Below, in pieces: positions 32,131 through 42,792 of a stretch of DNA of 64,000 bases. Position 1 is the first letter of the stretch; each line of letters starts with the position of its first letter. The stretch covers positions 14,419,102-14,483,101 of the forward strand of contig OY855906.1 in NCBI GenBank assembly GCA_963693305.1. The letters run 5' to 3'. The translations under genes and the position numbers were made by a program. Under the pieces are notes generated by a model that was not told where the DNA came from, made no database searches, and worked only from the letters and a program-made list of their open reading frames with translations. Origin of the DNA: Meandrina meandrites (lineage: Eukaryota; Cnidaria; Anthozoa; Scleractinia; Meandrinidae).

Positions 32131-33241
32131 TTACTTAACAGGCTTTAACTTCATTTCGCTGAACTTGAGGGAATCTTTTCCAAGCTTCTTGCCCTTTAGC
32201 CAAACGATGCCTTGATCGTGAGGTTTGTCCGCGTGTTGCAATCGACCAAAGTATTCCCCATTCAGATTAGAGTAGAGGCAACTTTTGAACCACCATCCTC
32301 CCCCGTAGTCCTCGGCGCAGTTACGCCTTGATTCATCGTTATTTTTGTCCTCGGTAGAGAACGGCATGGAGTTGTGATAGCGGAGGGAATCACCTGCGTT
32401 GCCCTTGTATCCACCCACCTCTAATTTGTAATTTGATGCCTCGTCGCTGACATTGAAGTGCTGATACGTTGCATAGAACTTAGTGTGAGGCTTTTTATAA
32501 CTCTGCAACTCTACCCGTAGCATGACTGTTCGATTTGCTGTCAATCGATGGAGGTTTTCATCTCCAAGCCAGAAGTTTGACTTCTTTCCCACCTTGCCAA
32601 AGCCATTTTTGTAATCGTTCCACATTCGATGAAAGTCCTCTTTGTCGTTGAGCCGCTTTTGAAACACGGTCCATCCTCCACCGTCTGTTGTCATGTCGCA
32701 GTATACTTTGATGGCTCCTTTACCGTCCGGATTGATCTTGTACCTCTTATTTCGTGTTTTTGTAACTTCGGAGCAATCTATAATTTAACAAAAGGTTTCA
32801 GAGATGTTTTAGAGAGATGTAATATGCAGGGACATGGCGAAGCAATATGAAGTATTGACAAAATCACACGGTGCAATGTGTTAGACATGTAAAAGACAAT
32901 CAGCCATCTATATATTTATAATTATAACGCTCAAGGAGCTCTAAAATACGGACAGTGTTAGCTAGTGTTATCGTTCGACTTTAACTTGAAAAGAGTTTTG
33001 ATGTACAGTCAGATGTCAATACCTTTCGGTAGTTAAATGACAACGTTTGTTCTCTATAAACGCAGAAATTTGTGGCACGTACATGTCGGATTTGGAAATT
33101 TCCGATGTAAAAAAGGTTATTCGATTCACTTCCGTTGTGACCACATGAGGTTTTCTTACCTTTTGGCAGAACCTTTTTTGGCCTTCGAGCCTCAGTAGTT
33201 GCCAACAGCATTAATAACCAAAAGGTTGTAGTAATAGCCAT
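32131..33241 (-). CDS. Secreted fibrinogen-domain (FReD) lectin-like protein 1
   Basis: Two exons. Exon 1 (33241-33160) encodes MAITTTFWLLMLLATTEA, a clear signal peptide, and a basic linker RRPKKVLPK, ending at a phase-1 donor GTAAGA. Exon 2 (32777-32131) follows acceptor TTATAG and begins DCSEVTK. It is a whole fibrinogen-related domain: YCDMTTDGGGWTVFQ, FWLGDENLHRLT, YATYQHFNVSDEASNY, GNAGDSLRYHNSMPFST, NCAEDYGGGWWFKSC and a C-terminal MKLKP. The four cysteines fit two disulphides. The product is about 240 residues, secreted, of ficolin/tachylectin-5 type, which bind acetylated sugars. The usual calcium-site DxDND is DKNND here. There is no collagen stalk. Divergence from gene 2 is mainly in the last third. 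Confidence 0.85.
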
Positions 33242-33970
33242 TAGATTTCTGTAGAGAACAACAAACAGAATACGTTTGTTAAGAAGATTATTTAAGAGGC
33301 TGTCTCTGTAAAAACCACCCGCTCGCAAATTCGGGTACAAAATAATTTTGCTTGAAACTCTGCCAACTAAAAGACTTAACCAAGGCTAAAACTAAAACAG
33401 ATTGGCTCTGATTCAAAATGATTTTCTGGCCGCATTAGGAGCCATAAAAGATTTTTCCCCTTCTGGGTCCGCCTCAACGTCTGAAAAATTAAAAAATAGG
33501 CATTTTTCGAGCCCCTGTAAAATATTTTACTCGCGTCGAATAACGCCAAATTTTATATCAATTTGCTGATAAACTTTTCTAGTTTACCACGAAAGTAACA
33601 AGTTTTCCCTCGATTTAACTGAAAGTCCGAAATTAAGTTTATTATGAGCACTACAATTCGGCTTCGATCAAAGGCTGAAAATGACCTTGATTTAGAGGCT
33701 AATGTTTTGAAAATTGGGACCTAGTTGCTTTTGTGACGAAACAATTCAAAATAATTAGAACTATACACGTAGCTAGCATTTGTTCACACTCGTAGAGTCT
33801 AAGGAACACTAAAAAAAATATCACGGCGAGGTCGTTCTGGTATATAGATTCACATGTACATACAGCAAGCCGGCTACCTTCGATGTCTATTCAACCCAGT
33901 GTTATGGAAAAATACAGACATTGCCCTTTTCTCTTATTTCAGAACCAATTAGAAGTACAGGAATAAAGCA

Positions 33971-34677
33971 CCCCTTACACTTATCCGGATAAATTTGAAA
34001 ACGGAGTTTTCGCCCCCAAAACGGATAAAATGTTTTCCGTCCACACTATCGTTTTCATATCGTTTTCAATATTTTCACTGTCCACACTAATCCGGATAAA
34101 TTTAAAAACGAAACGCGGCATCGGCTAAGCATCGGCCCTAGATGAATGGCAGAGCATGCGTACATTATTATCAGAGCCCGCACTAAATTCAAATTAGAGA
34201 ATTTATAATCTTTTTGTCGACGCCGAGGATATCGTCGGTCAAAAAAACTACTAATTTCCATTTCACTTTTAAGGACTTCGCGATAATCCATAGATTTCAG
34301 ATCTATCCTCAGCTGAATATTTAAAGAAGGAAGTGGAAATTTCACAGAATGCAGTTTAATGATTTCACGTTGCTCAGAGGACCGCGAAAGAAATGCCAAG
34401 ATTTATAACTCACGTGCAGTGCTATTGTACTGCTAATTAAACCGAAAGGGGAGATCACATGGCCATGCATTTGACGTCAGCGTTTTCGAAAAGCTCCGTT
34501 TTCGGCCCTCCACACTGCACCACCTATCCAGAGTTTTCAAATTTCTCCACTCTGGAGACCGTTTTCGAAAAGCTCCGTTTTCGGTGACCGAAAACGCCGT
34601 TTCAGTGTGGACGGTTGGCCAATCCGGAGGAAAAAAGATGCGTTTTCAAATTTATCCGGATTAGTGTGGACGGGGCC
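33971..34677. mobile_element. MITE in block A with an empty site in block B
   Basis: Terminal inverted repeats share CAC[TA][TA]ATCCGGATAAATTTG, starting CCCCTTACAC on the left and ending GTGTGGACGGGGCC on the right. Internal GTTTTCGAAAAGCTCCG repeats are present. At 55536-55548 the same flanks are joined with no insert (GAATAAAGCACTCGTTAAAT). About 707 bp, non-coding. The exact TSD is blurred. Confidence 0.65.
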
Positions 34678-36209
34678 TTAAGTATAAACAGAAGCGTCGC
34701 TTTCCAATAATCAAGTAATTGATTAAAAGCCAAAAAAGTTGTTTTGATACACAACTGTGATATTTAATTATTTTATCGATCACCTGCAGTGCTTTATACC
34801 GATTAACATCATATATATGTATACAAATTGTGAACGAAACTCCCGCAGGTAAACACAGTAACTTCACAGAACAAAGTGAAAAGATGGATCTAAACTCTCT
34901 TATTCTATATGACGGTAGGGAAGAATTCATTTCTTCTTTTGTTTTGGCTATGGGGAAATCGAGGCCTAGAGGTTGTTATGCAACGGTTTATTATCATAAA
35001 AATGCTTTTAAGTCCTAATCAAAAAATATTTTTAATTAAAATGAATGAATATTTTTGAATATTTCTCTTAGCTCAGGATTACTTTTATTAAAACCATTTT
35101 AAATTTTGCAACAAATAGTTGTCACTCAGTTTTGTAGACTTCAACGGATGTTTCAAGTGGTCACTATTAAATATATCTTGTGCATGCCTCAAATTCTAAT
35201 CAGGGAACTAGCGATTCTGAGAGTCTTACATTTCAATTTACACACTGTTTGCATATTTACAACAGTTTTATAGCTCGGTAATCGACGGCGTCAGTGAAAG
35301 TTTTCAAACTTGTTTAATACTAATGGAAAGCAGTTCACGTCTTTTTTTTTTCGCAAGTGGCATTTTCGATCATTTTTTCAAAACTGGTAATTTACGTCAA
35401 TAATTGTATATAGGATCGCAAACAAAATGTTTAACGCGAATGCATGAAAAGTTTAAACTACACATATAATTCATGAGGAGTTAATAGCTTCGAAATCACT
35501 TATAAAAATAGTGTATTTTATATTTGCATATATTGTGAGCAACGTATCGTTAGTTGAAAAAAAGTTGGTAAAATAAAACTATACAAGTGTTTTTTTCATG
35601 AGCAACACGCGAGGAAGCTCTTATTTCCTTTGTGGGACTCCTCGCTTTCACGGGGCTTGTCTTGTTTTTCCCTCACCATCACCCTTCTGCGGGCTATCTC
35701 GTCACCTTTTTTTGCATACTGTATACGATGATGTTGAAGAGGAATATATTGCCAGCATAATTAAATTAGTCACAAGTAAAGATTTTGCAACAGATTCAGT
35801 AGGAACCTTCAATTTAGCTCGAACTAACAGAGAATGAATCATTGTTCACGAAAGAAATAGTGATGTCGCACAATGTTCACGTAATATATGAAGCGATAAC
35901 CCAACAGGAACCTAGAAAGTTTACTGCTTTCGCGTGAAAATCTAAAAACAGGTCAGCTATCAACTGGTTGATAAAAAAAAACCATGGGAAATTCTTCTCA
36001 GGCTACTACCAATGATCTTGAAAATGTATATCTCGCGAAAATGGCTATTTTTAAAGATAAGCATTAAACACTTATTTTTGAAAATTAAAGACATTGAACA
36101 GTGATGTACCGGTAAAACGCTCTCAGTAAATTAAAGCGTTTCTTTTTGCTTACTTTTCAGCTGAACAAGTCTACCAGTTTCTTGGTTCTTTGACGAATTC
36201 CTGTCTCTC

Positions 36210-36524
36210 TTGAAAGAGGCGATTCAGGTGTTCACGAGGCTTGAAAAACAAGTACTTGCTCACAGAAAAACGTCTGCTTCTAAATTACTCTCACCAGGCA
36301 TCTGTCCATGTAATAAAAATGCATGCATGACTAAATGGGGTTGCCAATGGCGATGTTACTTTTCTCTCTTACTCTATCTTGCATTCACTCAATGTAGACT
36401 AAACAGTGCTTTTTGCGTGCACGAAAGCATTCAGATGATTCTTAGCGTCAAACGGTCTTTCAAGGACTTAACTAAACTTTCAACTGGCTTTTTGGCTCTG
36501 GATATTCACATGTGTGGTACATAA
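36210..36524 (+). CDS. Unknown 104-codon ORF, duplicated at 60923
   Basis: Begins MKEAIQVFTRL and ends DIHMCGT, with Cys-rich centre CPCNKNACMTKWGCQW. The copy at 60923-61237 is the same length without indels or stops but differs at about 20 residues. A possible acceptor (TTTTCAG at 36158-36164) precedes it, but the nearest upstream frame has a stop, so a host exon is not proven. No domain recognised. Confidence 0.25.
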   Translation: MKEAIQVFTRLEKQVLAHRKTSASKLLSPGICPCNKNACMTKWGCQWRCYFSLLLYLAFTQCRLNSAFCVHESIQMILSVKRSFKDLTKLSTGFLALDIHMCGT

Positions 36525-36539
36525 TAAATGCAAATATTC

Positions 36540-37869
36540 ATTTAAATACGTAGCTCAGTAGGTGTTTTTAGAGACCTTCTGAACGTCTTTTTCTGCTGTT
36601 TGCCCGAGTGGATTAATTTTGAAGCGAGTTTCCAGGAAAATGACAATTGTCTCTGCTTTCTTGTGCAATCATAAATTGTTTGGCGGGAGAAGATCGGCCA
36701 AATTTACCACTCACACAATAACTGAACACACCTTTTAATTACGAACTAATCTAACACCAGTAATCAGTCCAGGATCATGTCCATTTTTGGAAACGCGCGA
36801 AACAATAGCGTGACGTAACAACATGGCGGCTGTCAAATCTTCCCGAGTGGACTCTACTTGAAATTTGGATTTGCCATTTTTTAAGTCTTCCCGGGTTGCG
36901 TTACCTTCCAGTCAGTAACACAACAACAAAGAAGCATTGAAGAAGCCCTGTGCGTGACATTGTGGAAAATGACGGTGGATTGTGTGCGTGAGCCAGGATT
37001 TACTTTCGATGTGTTTGTCAGTTTTGTGTTTGTATGCCCCTTGAAAAAGTTCAGAGACGTTCTATAGTCATTCTAGTTGCTTTATGCGAAATCTGGTGCA
37101 CCTGGGCCGCCATTTGGGTGGACGGGCCGCGAGTAGTTTGCGGAAAATGAGACTGCTCGTAAGTAACTGTTTGGGCTTCTTCTCCTTCACTTCAGTCCGT
37201 GATTTGGTGGATAATCGACATGGAGGGACATAGCAGGAGCGCTAATTACTCAACTGGACGTGTTTTAGGACACAAGCGGGATGGGAGCTTTGCCTTTCTT
37301 GTTTCTTTGAATGAGGGGCGCGGTGCGCGTCGCCACTAAAGCACACTGGTATTTCTGACAGTGTAGCAGGCAGAAATAGCTATTTTGCCGGCATGTACCA
37401 TAGGACTTGGTCCCCGTAGGAGGGATTGTGGGTAGCGTTATTGGATATGTATAGTTGTTCGTTATAGATTTGAATCAGTCTAGGTCAGCACTTCGCTCAT
37501 GCAACAAAATTCTTACTTTGTAAATTTTGAGATAATTTAATTTTGTCGTTTCGCTATTTTCTAGTTTTCGCGTACCTCAGCTCCCAGAGTTGGCGGAACC
37601 GCAGCTGTTTTCAGCAGGTTGGGGGTATACGTTCCCCTTTTTCCACAAAGTGGTTTTGGGTTTTCGTATCCGGCGGTGTCGTGTACATTTTCTGTAGGAG
37701 CTTCGATCTTTTGTGATGGAGAGCATTGTTTTTAAGTGTATTCTGTTAGGTTGATGGCAGGTTTGCAATAAACTGGCTTTGAGGTCCTTGCTGACCTACA
37801 GGCCCCTGTATCTACACTGTTGTGTATGTTTTTCTGGGTAGTGTAGGCCAAATTTGAACTATATTATAT
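36540..37869. other. Stretch without a supportable gene
   Basis: Moderately GC-rich stretch between block A and LINE B. It contains AACATGGCGGC at about 36820 and short frames without support. I see no RNA gene or repeat. Confidence 0.4.
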
Positions 37870-38619
37870 CGGACAGATCGGAGGTCTCGGGGGAGAGCCA
37901 AGATGGACGGCAGCGTTTATGGGTAGTCCGCCCTGTTAATTCTCCGCATCGTAAATAAATGGCTGATAAGCGAAAACGATGGAAGTCCGCTTATCATTGG
38001 AGGAAAGCGAGGCGAAAGACCAAGTAGTAGCAGCTCTCCTGAAATCCCTCCAAATAAAACTGCAAAGGCCACAGAGCACATGGCCGAGTACGCTGATCTG
38101 TCGAGTATCTGAATCGCACTGAACACCATACAACGAAACACCGACGAGCTTCTTAAGGTGGCTCGAAGGGGTTTAGATATTCCCGTCTTTGGTATTCTAT
38201 TGCAGCTACACCAATAACGTTGAGGTTAAACTTTTAGTACAACTTTGTTAAGGTTTAACCAAAGAACAAATTGCAGTTGCTATGACGTCAAAATTCGTTG
38301 CCATGGCAACGTTATATGAGGTCAAAGATACCTTAATTTTTACCGTTTTAGGCTAATAACTTAAAAACTAGACGGTGAAAGTTTTTGTTTTTCATATATG
38401 TTTGCCTACTGGGCAAAACAAACAATCCAACAATGTTTAAAAAAATTTTGTAGGTAGGGTTCAGAGCAACCTTAAATTTGTGAAAAAATGACGTAGCTTC
38501 GAATCCCACCTACAGAATTTTTTTAAAAATGTGCAAAAATTGTTCTTTTGTCAGTTGGATAAAAATATATCAAAAACAAGAACTTTTACCGAGTAGTTTT
38601 TAAGTTATTAAAAGTAAGT

Positions 38620-39171
38620 AAAAAAATTTCAAGAGGTATTGGAGTTCTATCCAAACTTAGATATTATGTAAAGAAAAATATATTGAAACAACTTTACTAT
38701 TCACTTATCTATCCCTACTTAACATATGGCTTATTACTCTGGGGCAATACCTATAGTTCTTCGATCAAACCTTTAATAACTCTTCAGAAGAGAGCCATGC
38801 GTATAATAACTTTTTCAAAACCAGATGAACACTCAGAGCCTCTCTTTAAAGAACTAGAGATTCTAAAATTAGGTGACCTTGTTAGCTTGCATAATGCACT
38901 TTTTTTGTATCAGTATCATAAGAACCTTCTTCCGTCTTCCTTTGAAAACTTTTTTCAATCTGTTTCATCAATTCACCAGTACAAAACCAGGCTTGCGTCC
39001 AGATCAACTTATTATATTAACTCTGTCAAAACAAACTATGGTAAATTCAACATTCGCTTTGCTGCTGTAAAAGTTTGGAATGACTTGGATGAAAACATCA
39101 AATACCTCCCCCTCAAAATGTTCAAAAATGAAGTTAAACTTAACATCTTACAGAAATACTGCCAACATTAA
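38620..39171 (+). pseudogene. LINE ORF2 C-terminal domain
   Basis: Open for more than 180 codons: ISRGIGVLSKLRYYV, LYYSLIYPYLTYGLLLWGN, LQKRAMRIIT, then FNIRFAAVKVWNDLDENIK and a stop. This is the thumb/C-terminal region common to Jockey- and CR1-group LINEs; the catalytic RT is absent through 5' truncation. The frame is unbroken, so the insertion is fairly recent compared with the same family's fragments at 31653 and 45548. Confidence 0.75.
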
Positions 39172-39287
39172 TGAGTGTTCATCTGGCACCTAGTAGTTAC
39201 TTAATATTCAATACTTATTTTCTTTATTTAGCTTTTATATATTTTGCTGTAGAATGTTTGTTAGCTATTAACGTTTTCCATTAACCG

Positions 39288-39289
39288 TT

Positions 39290-39331
<42 letters not shown>
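39288..39331. repeat. (TTTA)n microsatellite
   Basis: About eleven TTTA units inside the 3' UTR of the LINE at 38611-39501. Confidence 0.85.
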
Positions 39332-39333
<2 letters not shown>

Positions 39334-40844
39334 TTTTGCTTTATTGCCAACCACCGTCCTAGTTTTAATCTAATTTAACTTCGCTCAGCTCGATAAGCTT
39401 TTTAGTTTTTCTGAGTGTTGCTACCAATATCCTGTTTTAATTTATTTTTTTTATGAAGCATTGTATGAAGTCTTTTTTTGGTAATAAAGTTGTTGTTTGT
39501 TTTATTAGCCTCAAAAGGTCCAAAATAGGGTATCTTTGACCTCATATGACGTTGCCATGGCAACGATTTTTGACGTCACAATGACGTCAATTTGGTCATT
39601 GGTAAAACTTGTACAAGTTTGTACTAAAAGATTTTCCTAAAAATTATTGGTATAGCTGCGATAGAACACCTAAAACGGGCATGTCTACTTTTGACTTAAC
39701 TGTTATGAGCCACCTTAAAGAGAACAGAGCTTTACGCAATCAATACGAAGAACTGCAGAAGTCGCTAGAGTTTCACATTGGAAAACTGGAAAGCTTAGAA
39801 ATGGAAAACAACAAGTTGAAACAAGAAGTGAGCTCGCTTAAAAAACAGTTCGTGACAGAGGCAGAAGATGAAATTGCCGACTTAAACGACGATCTAGATG
39901 GTTTTAAAAGCGACCTGGGCTCCGCTATAAACCAAATAGATGATTTGGAACAATACACACGAAAACACAATCTCAAAATTCACGGCATTCCTGAGTCTTC
40001 GGAAGAAAATCTTGCCGACAGGATCATTAAGCTTGGGAAGGTTCTCAATGTACATATTGCCAACGTAACAGCGACATCGACATCTGTCATAGAATGGCTA
40101 TACGAAGACCTAACGGCGGTCCAAGGCCAATCATAGTACGATTCAAGTCATATAGAGCCAAAGGTGAACTCTACAAAGCCAAAAAACACCTTAGTTTAAG
40201 TTCAAGTAAGTTTAAGCAACTATTTCCATAATGGAGAAGCTGTTTACATTAATGAGAACTTAACTAACTATAGACGTGAACTGTTCGCTAAAGTCAGAAA
40301 ATTTAAAAAGAACAACAAGTGGCATAGTGCCTGGACTATTGATGGCAAAATTTTCGTCAGGAAGTCCCAAAGCGACCAGGTACAGAGAGTATATGAAGCC
40401 GATGATTTGAACAATTTTCGTTAAATTGCAACTAAATATTTTTTCCCTCCCCCATACATAATATAACATGTAACATTATCTATGCGCCCCTTTCAAATCT
40501 TCGCTTCCCTTTCGCCCACTAATTATTGTAATTTTGCGGAGAGTTTTGTAGGAGGGTTTTGTTTCTCTTCTCCATGCCTTTAAATAATGGCACCTTTTCC
40601 CTTCTATACAATAAGCTGCTTCGCAGCTTAATTAGTGTTTCTATTATGTTAAGTGTTAGTTGTCATGCATTTCTTGTACTTGTTATGATTTATATTCACC
40701 TTACTCAATCTATTGTAGACTGTAGTCAGCGTACCATCCGCACAAAGAATTTCCATCGTAAGGCGCTAAACGCTATCGTAACGTTGCAAGCAGCTGTGGT
40801 ACTTGAAATTATTTTAGAAAGAAATTCATAACCTGGTAAGTATA

Positions 40845-42757
40845 TGGCCTTAAACGCCGTTTCTCTTAATGCAAGAGGCCTCAACAAATCTATCAAAAGA
40901 AGAAAACTTTTCCGGTGGCTCCATATTAGAAAATTTGATGTCATTTTTCTGCAAGATACGTACTGATTTGCATTTTGCGCGGATTCACGCAACACATTTA
41001 TTAACAGTGTCACCTTTTTCCCGCTGCTCGGAAACGAGGTGCTACTGAGTAATATATTCAAAAAGGACGTTTTTTTAACCGACACGACACGAAGTATATA
41101 GTCAACAACTAAGGACTTTAAACACACAGGAAACACAAATTGTAAGTTTTGTCGTTTCAGGATATATCATGTAAGAAGTATGAACTCTAATAGTTACTTG
41201 TATGTATTGATTGTTTTTCAGTTGACTACATAAATACACATATAAGCATTCATCTAAACGTGACGACGACTCGTCAAACGCCGAAGCAAGTGTTATAGTC
41301 AAAGAAAATAAACTGTGTGACCTAAGTCCTGGCTGATCTTCACCTACATAGCACGCTTCGACCGCAAGCGCGCAACACGTACAGCGATGCTAGCTTGGAA
41401 GATTTTTGGCGAGCAGAATGGGGAGGCGACATTTTCTTCGCGCACGGCTCAAAACACAGTAGAGGTGTAATGATTCTTTTCAGACCCTCGCTATGTAAAC
41501 AGGTTCTGAATGTTACTGCAGATAAAAACGGCAGATTTATTATTGTAAACACTACCGTCAACGAAGATGAATTGTGCCTTATTAATATTTACGCCTCAAA
41601 CGACCAAAACCAGCAAATTAAATTCTCTCAGAAGATAACCGATTCCATTCGTAGCTGCCAAACCGACAAAATTCTTATTGGTGGAGACTTAAACTGCCCA
41701 CTGTCCGCTTCGGAAAAATTCGGAGGTAAAGTCATCCAATCTAAAAAAGGTGTAATACAATCGATAAACGAACTCCGTAACAACTTTGACCTTGTCGATT
41801 CCTGGCGAGAGCAACATCCACGCGATATACAGTTTACGTGGAGAAATAGCTCTGGGAAAATCAAATGTAGGCTCGCTAGATTTTTGGCTCATCTCGAAAC
41901 ATCTATTATGCCAGGTTACGAAAACCGACATCTCCGCTTATTATGACTCAGATCACTCCCCTGTCACCATCTCGATTAAACCTGAAGACAAACAACAAAA
42001 ACGAGGCCCTGGCTACTGGAAGTTAGAACATGAAGATTTCGTCACAAAAATGAGCTTCATCATCAAACACGCCGCCGAGAAACACAAGGATATTGCTGAA
42101 AAAAGGCTATATATATTGGGAGATGTTGAAAATGGAGATCCGGATATTTGCAATTCGTTTAGCAAGAAGGAAAGTCAACGCAGAAAGAAATATATTGGAC
42201 CGTCTCCAAAAGCTAGAGAAAATAAACTCACGTATCGACGCAACCCCAGAAAATAGTTCCCTTTTAAACGAAGCTAGAAAACTCAAGATTGGATTAGATG
42301 AAATTGCCGTGAAAAAAACCAAAGGGTCTATTATCCGGAGTAGAGCTAGATGGTATGAATTAGGGGAAAAATGCAACAAATACTTTTTCCACTTAGAGAA
42401 AAGAAGTTATGAAAAAAAAACATATAACAAAACTGAAGACATCTGGTGGTAGCACTGTTGAGGATTCAAAAGCTATATTAAACGCCATGAAAAATTTTTA
42501 CAATCCGCTTTACACCTCTCAAAACCAGCTCTCAGCTGAGCGCTTTTCTACCTTCTTTGATTGTGAATCCTTACTAAAACTCGACAACATAAAGCAAGAC
42601 CTTTGCGAAGGTCTGACAACCACAGAAGAATGCCTTGCCGCGTTAAACAAGACTCCCGGCACAGATGGTTTAACATCAGAATTTTATCTTCGTTTTTGGA
42701 CCGATATTTCTGGTCCTTTGATAGACTACCTCAATCACGGTGCCTTTTCTTATCGTG
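40845..42757 (+). pseudogene. LINE B ORF2: endonuclease and start of reverse transcriptase
   Basis: The endonuclease starts MALNAVSLNARGLNK and reads FLQDTY up to 40963. It resumes at 41383 with SDASLEDFWRAEWGGDIFF, then SKHSRGVMILF, GGDLNCPLS, and (after a frameshift near 41875) LDFWLIS and DSDHSPVTIS. The pre-RT region (SIIRSRARWYELGEKCNKYFF) and the first RT block (NKTPGTDGLTSEFYLRFW) follow in two further frames. Homology ends near 42757. At least four frameshifts and one insertion; inactive. Confidence 0.75.
40964..41382. mobile_element. 419-bp insert in LINE B endonuclease
   Basis: ACGTAC is present at 40958-40963 and 41377-41382, and LINE codons join in frame across one copy (FLQDTY then SDASL). 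The insert has no clear terminal inverted repeat, poly(A) tail or RNA gene. The family is unknown. Confidence 0.55.
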
Positions 42758-42792
42758 ACACCAAGATAGATGTTTGTGCTTCTGTCTGTTGA

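Larger units (their letters stand above)
31560..36540. repeat. Segmental duplication, block A
   Basis: Homologous in order to block B: 31560-33340 matches 45430-47230; 33730-33970 matches 55280-55545; 34680-34800 matches 55545-55665; 34815-36540 matches 59505-61270. Block A is the compact version. It has one insertion not in B (33971-34677); B has two large ones not in A. Confidence 0.75.
38611..39501 (+). mobile_element. 5'-truncated LINE (Jockey/CR1-like) inside the foldback
   Basis: Flanked by TTATTA at 38605-38610 and 39502-39507, with the foldback arm continuing on both sides. It holds only the C-terminal part of ORF2, then a 3' UTR with a (TTTA)n tract (39288-39331) and AATAAAG near the end. 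Confidence 0.7.
38157..39714. mobile_element. TTAA-target foldback inside LINE B ORF1
   Basis: Termini GGTGGCTC and GAGCCACC are flanked by TTAA (38153-38156, 39715-39718). The arms are inverted copies: CAGCTACACCAATAA, TTTTAGTACAA, GTTGCCATGGCAACG and GAGGTCAAAGATACC all recur in reverse on the right, and the folding continues through AGGCTAATAACTTAAAAAC. Without an inserted LINE (38611-39501) it is about 660 bp. Removing it joins ORF1 in frame (..DELL then KENRA). Non-autonomous; Kolobok- or piggyBac-like by target. Confidence 0.75.
37959..40425 (+). pseudogene. LINE B ORF1, split by a transposon
   Basis: The start is MADKRKR, then (after a frameshift) RPSSSSSPEIPPNK, then ..RNTDELL, at which point a TTAA element intervenes. 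It resumes at 39719 with KENRALRNQYEEL and a long coiled coil (EMENNKLKQEVSSLKKQF), the RNA-binding motif LEQYTRKHNLKIHGIPES, and in later frames PRPIIVRFKSYRAK and KNNKWHSAWTIDGKIFV, ending FR-stop near 40425. This is the coiled-coil plus RRM layout of L1-type ORF1. It contains frameshifts near 40085 and 40200 besides the insertion. Confidence 0.75.
37870..42757 (+). mobile_element. Second Tx1/L1-like LINE (LINE B), interrupted and 3' truncated
   Basis: The 5' end near 37870-37900 has a GAGCCAAGATGGACGGC motif like the other Tx1/L1 element. ORF1 follows, split by a TTAA foldback (38157-39714), then ORF2, split by a 419-bp insert (40964-41382). The homology stops at about 42757 in the early reverse transcriptase, so the catalytic RT and the 3' end are missing, which is not the usual 5' truncation of LINEs. 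Confidence 0.75.

Noticed and set aside
35598..35837. 79-codon ORF with a partial copy at 60324 as a host gene
   Set aside because: The two copies differ by frameshifts in the middle and keep only the ends, so no coding constraint is visible.
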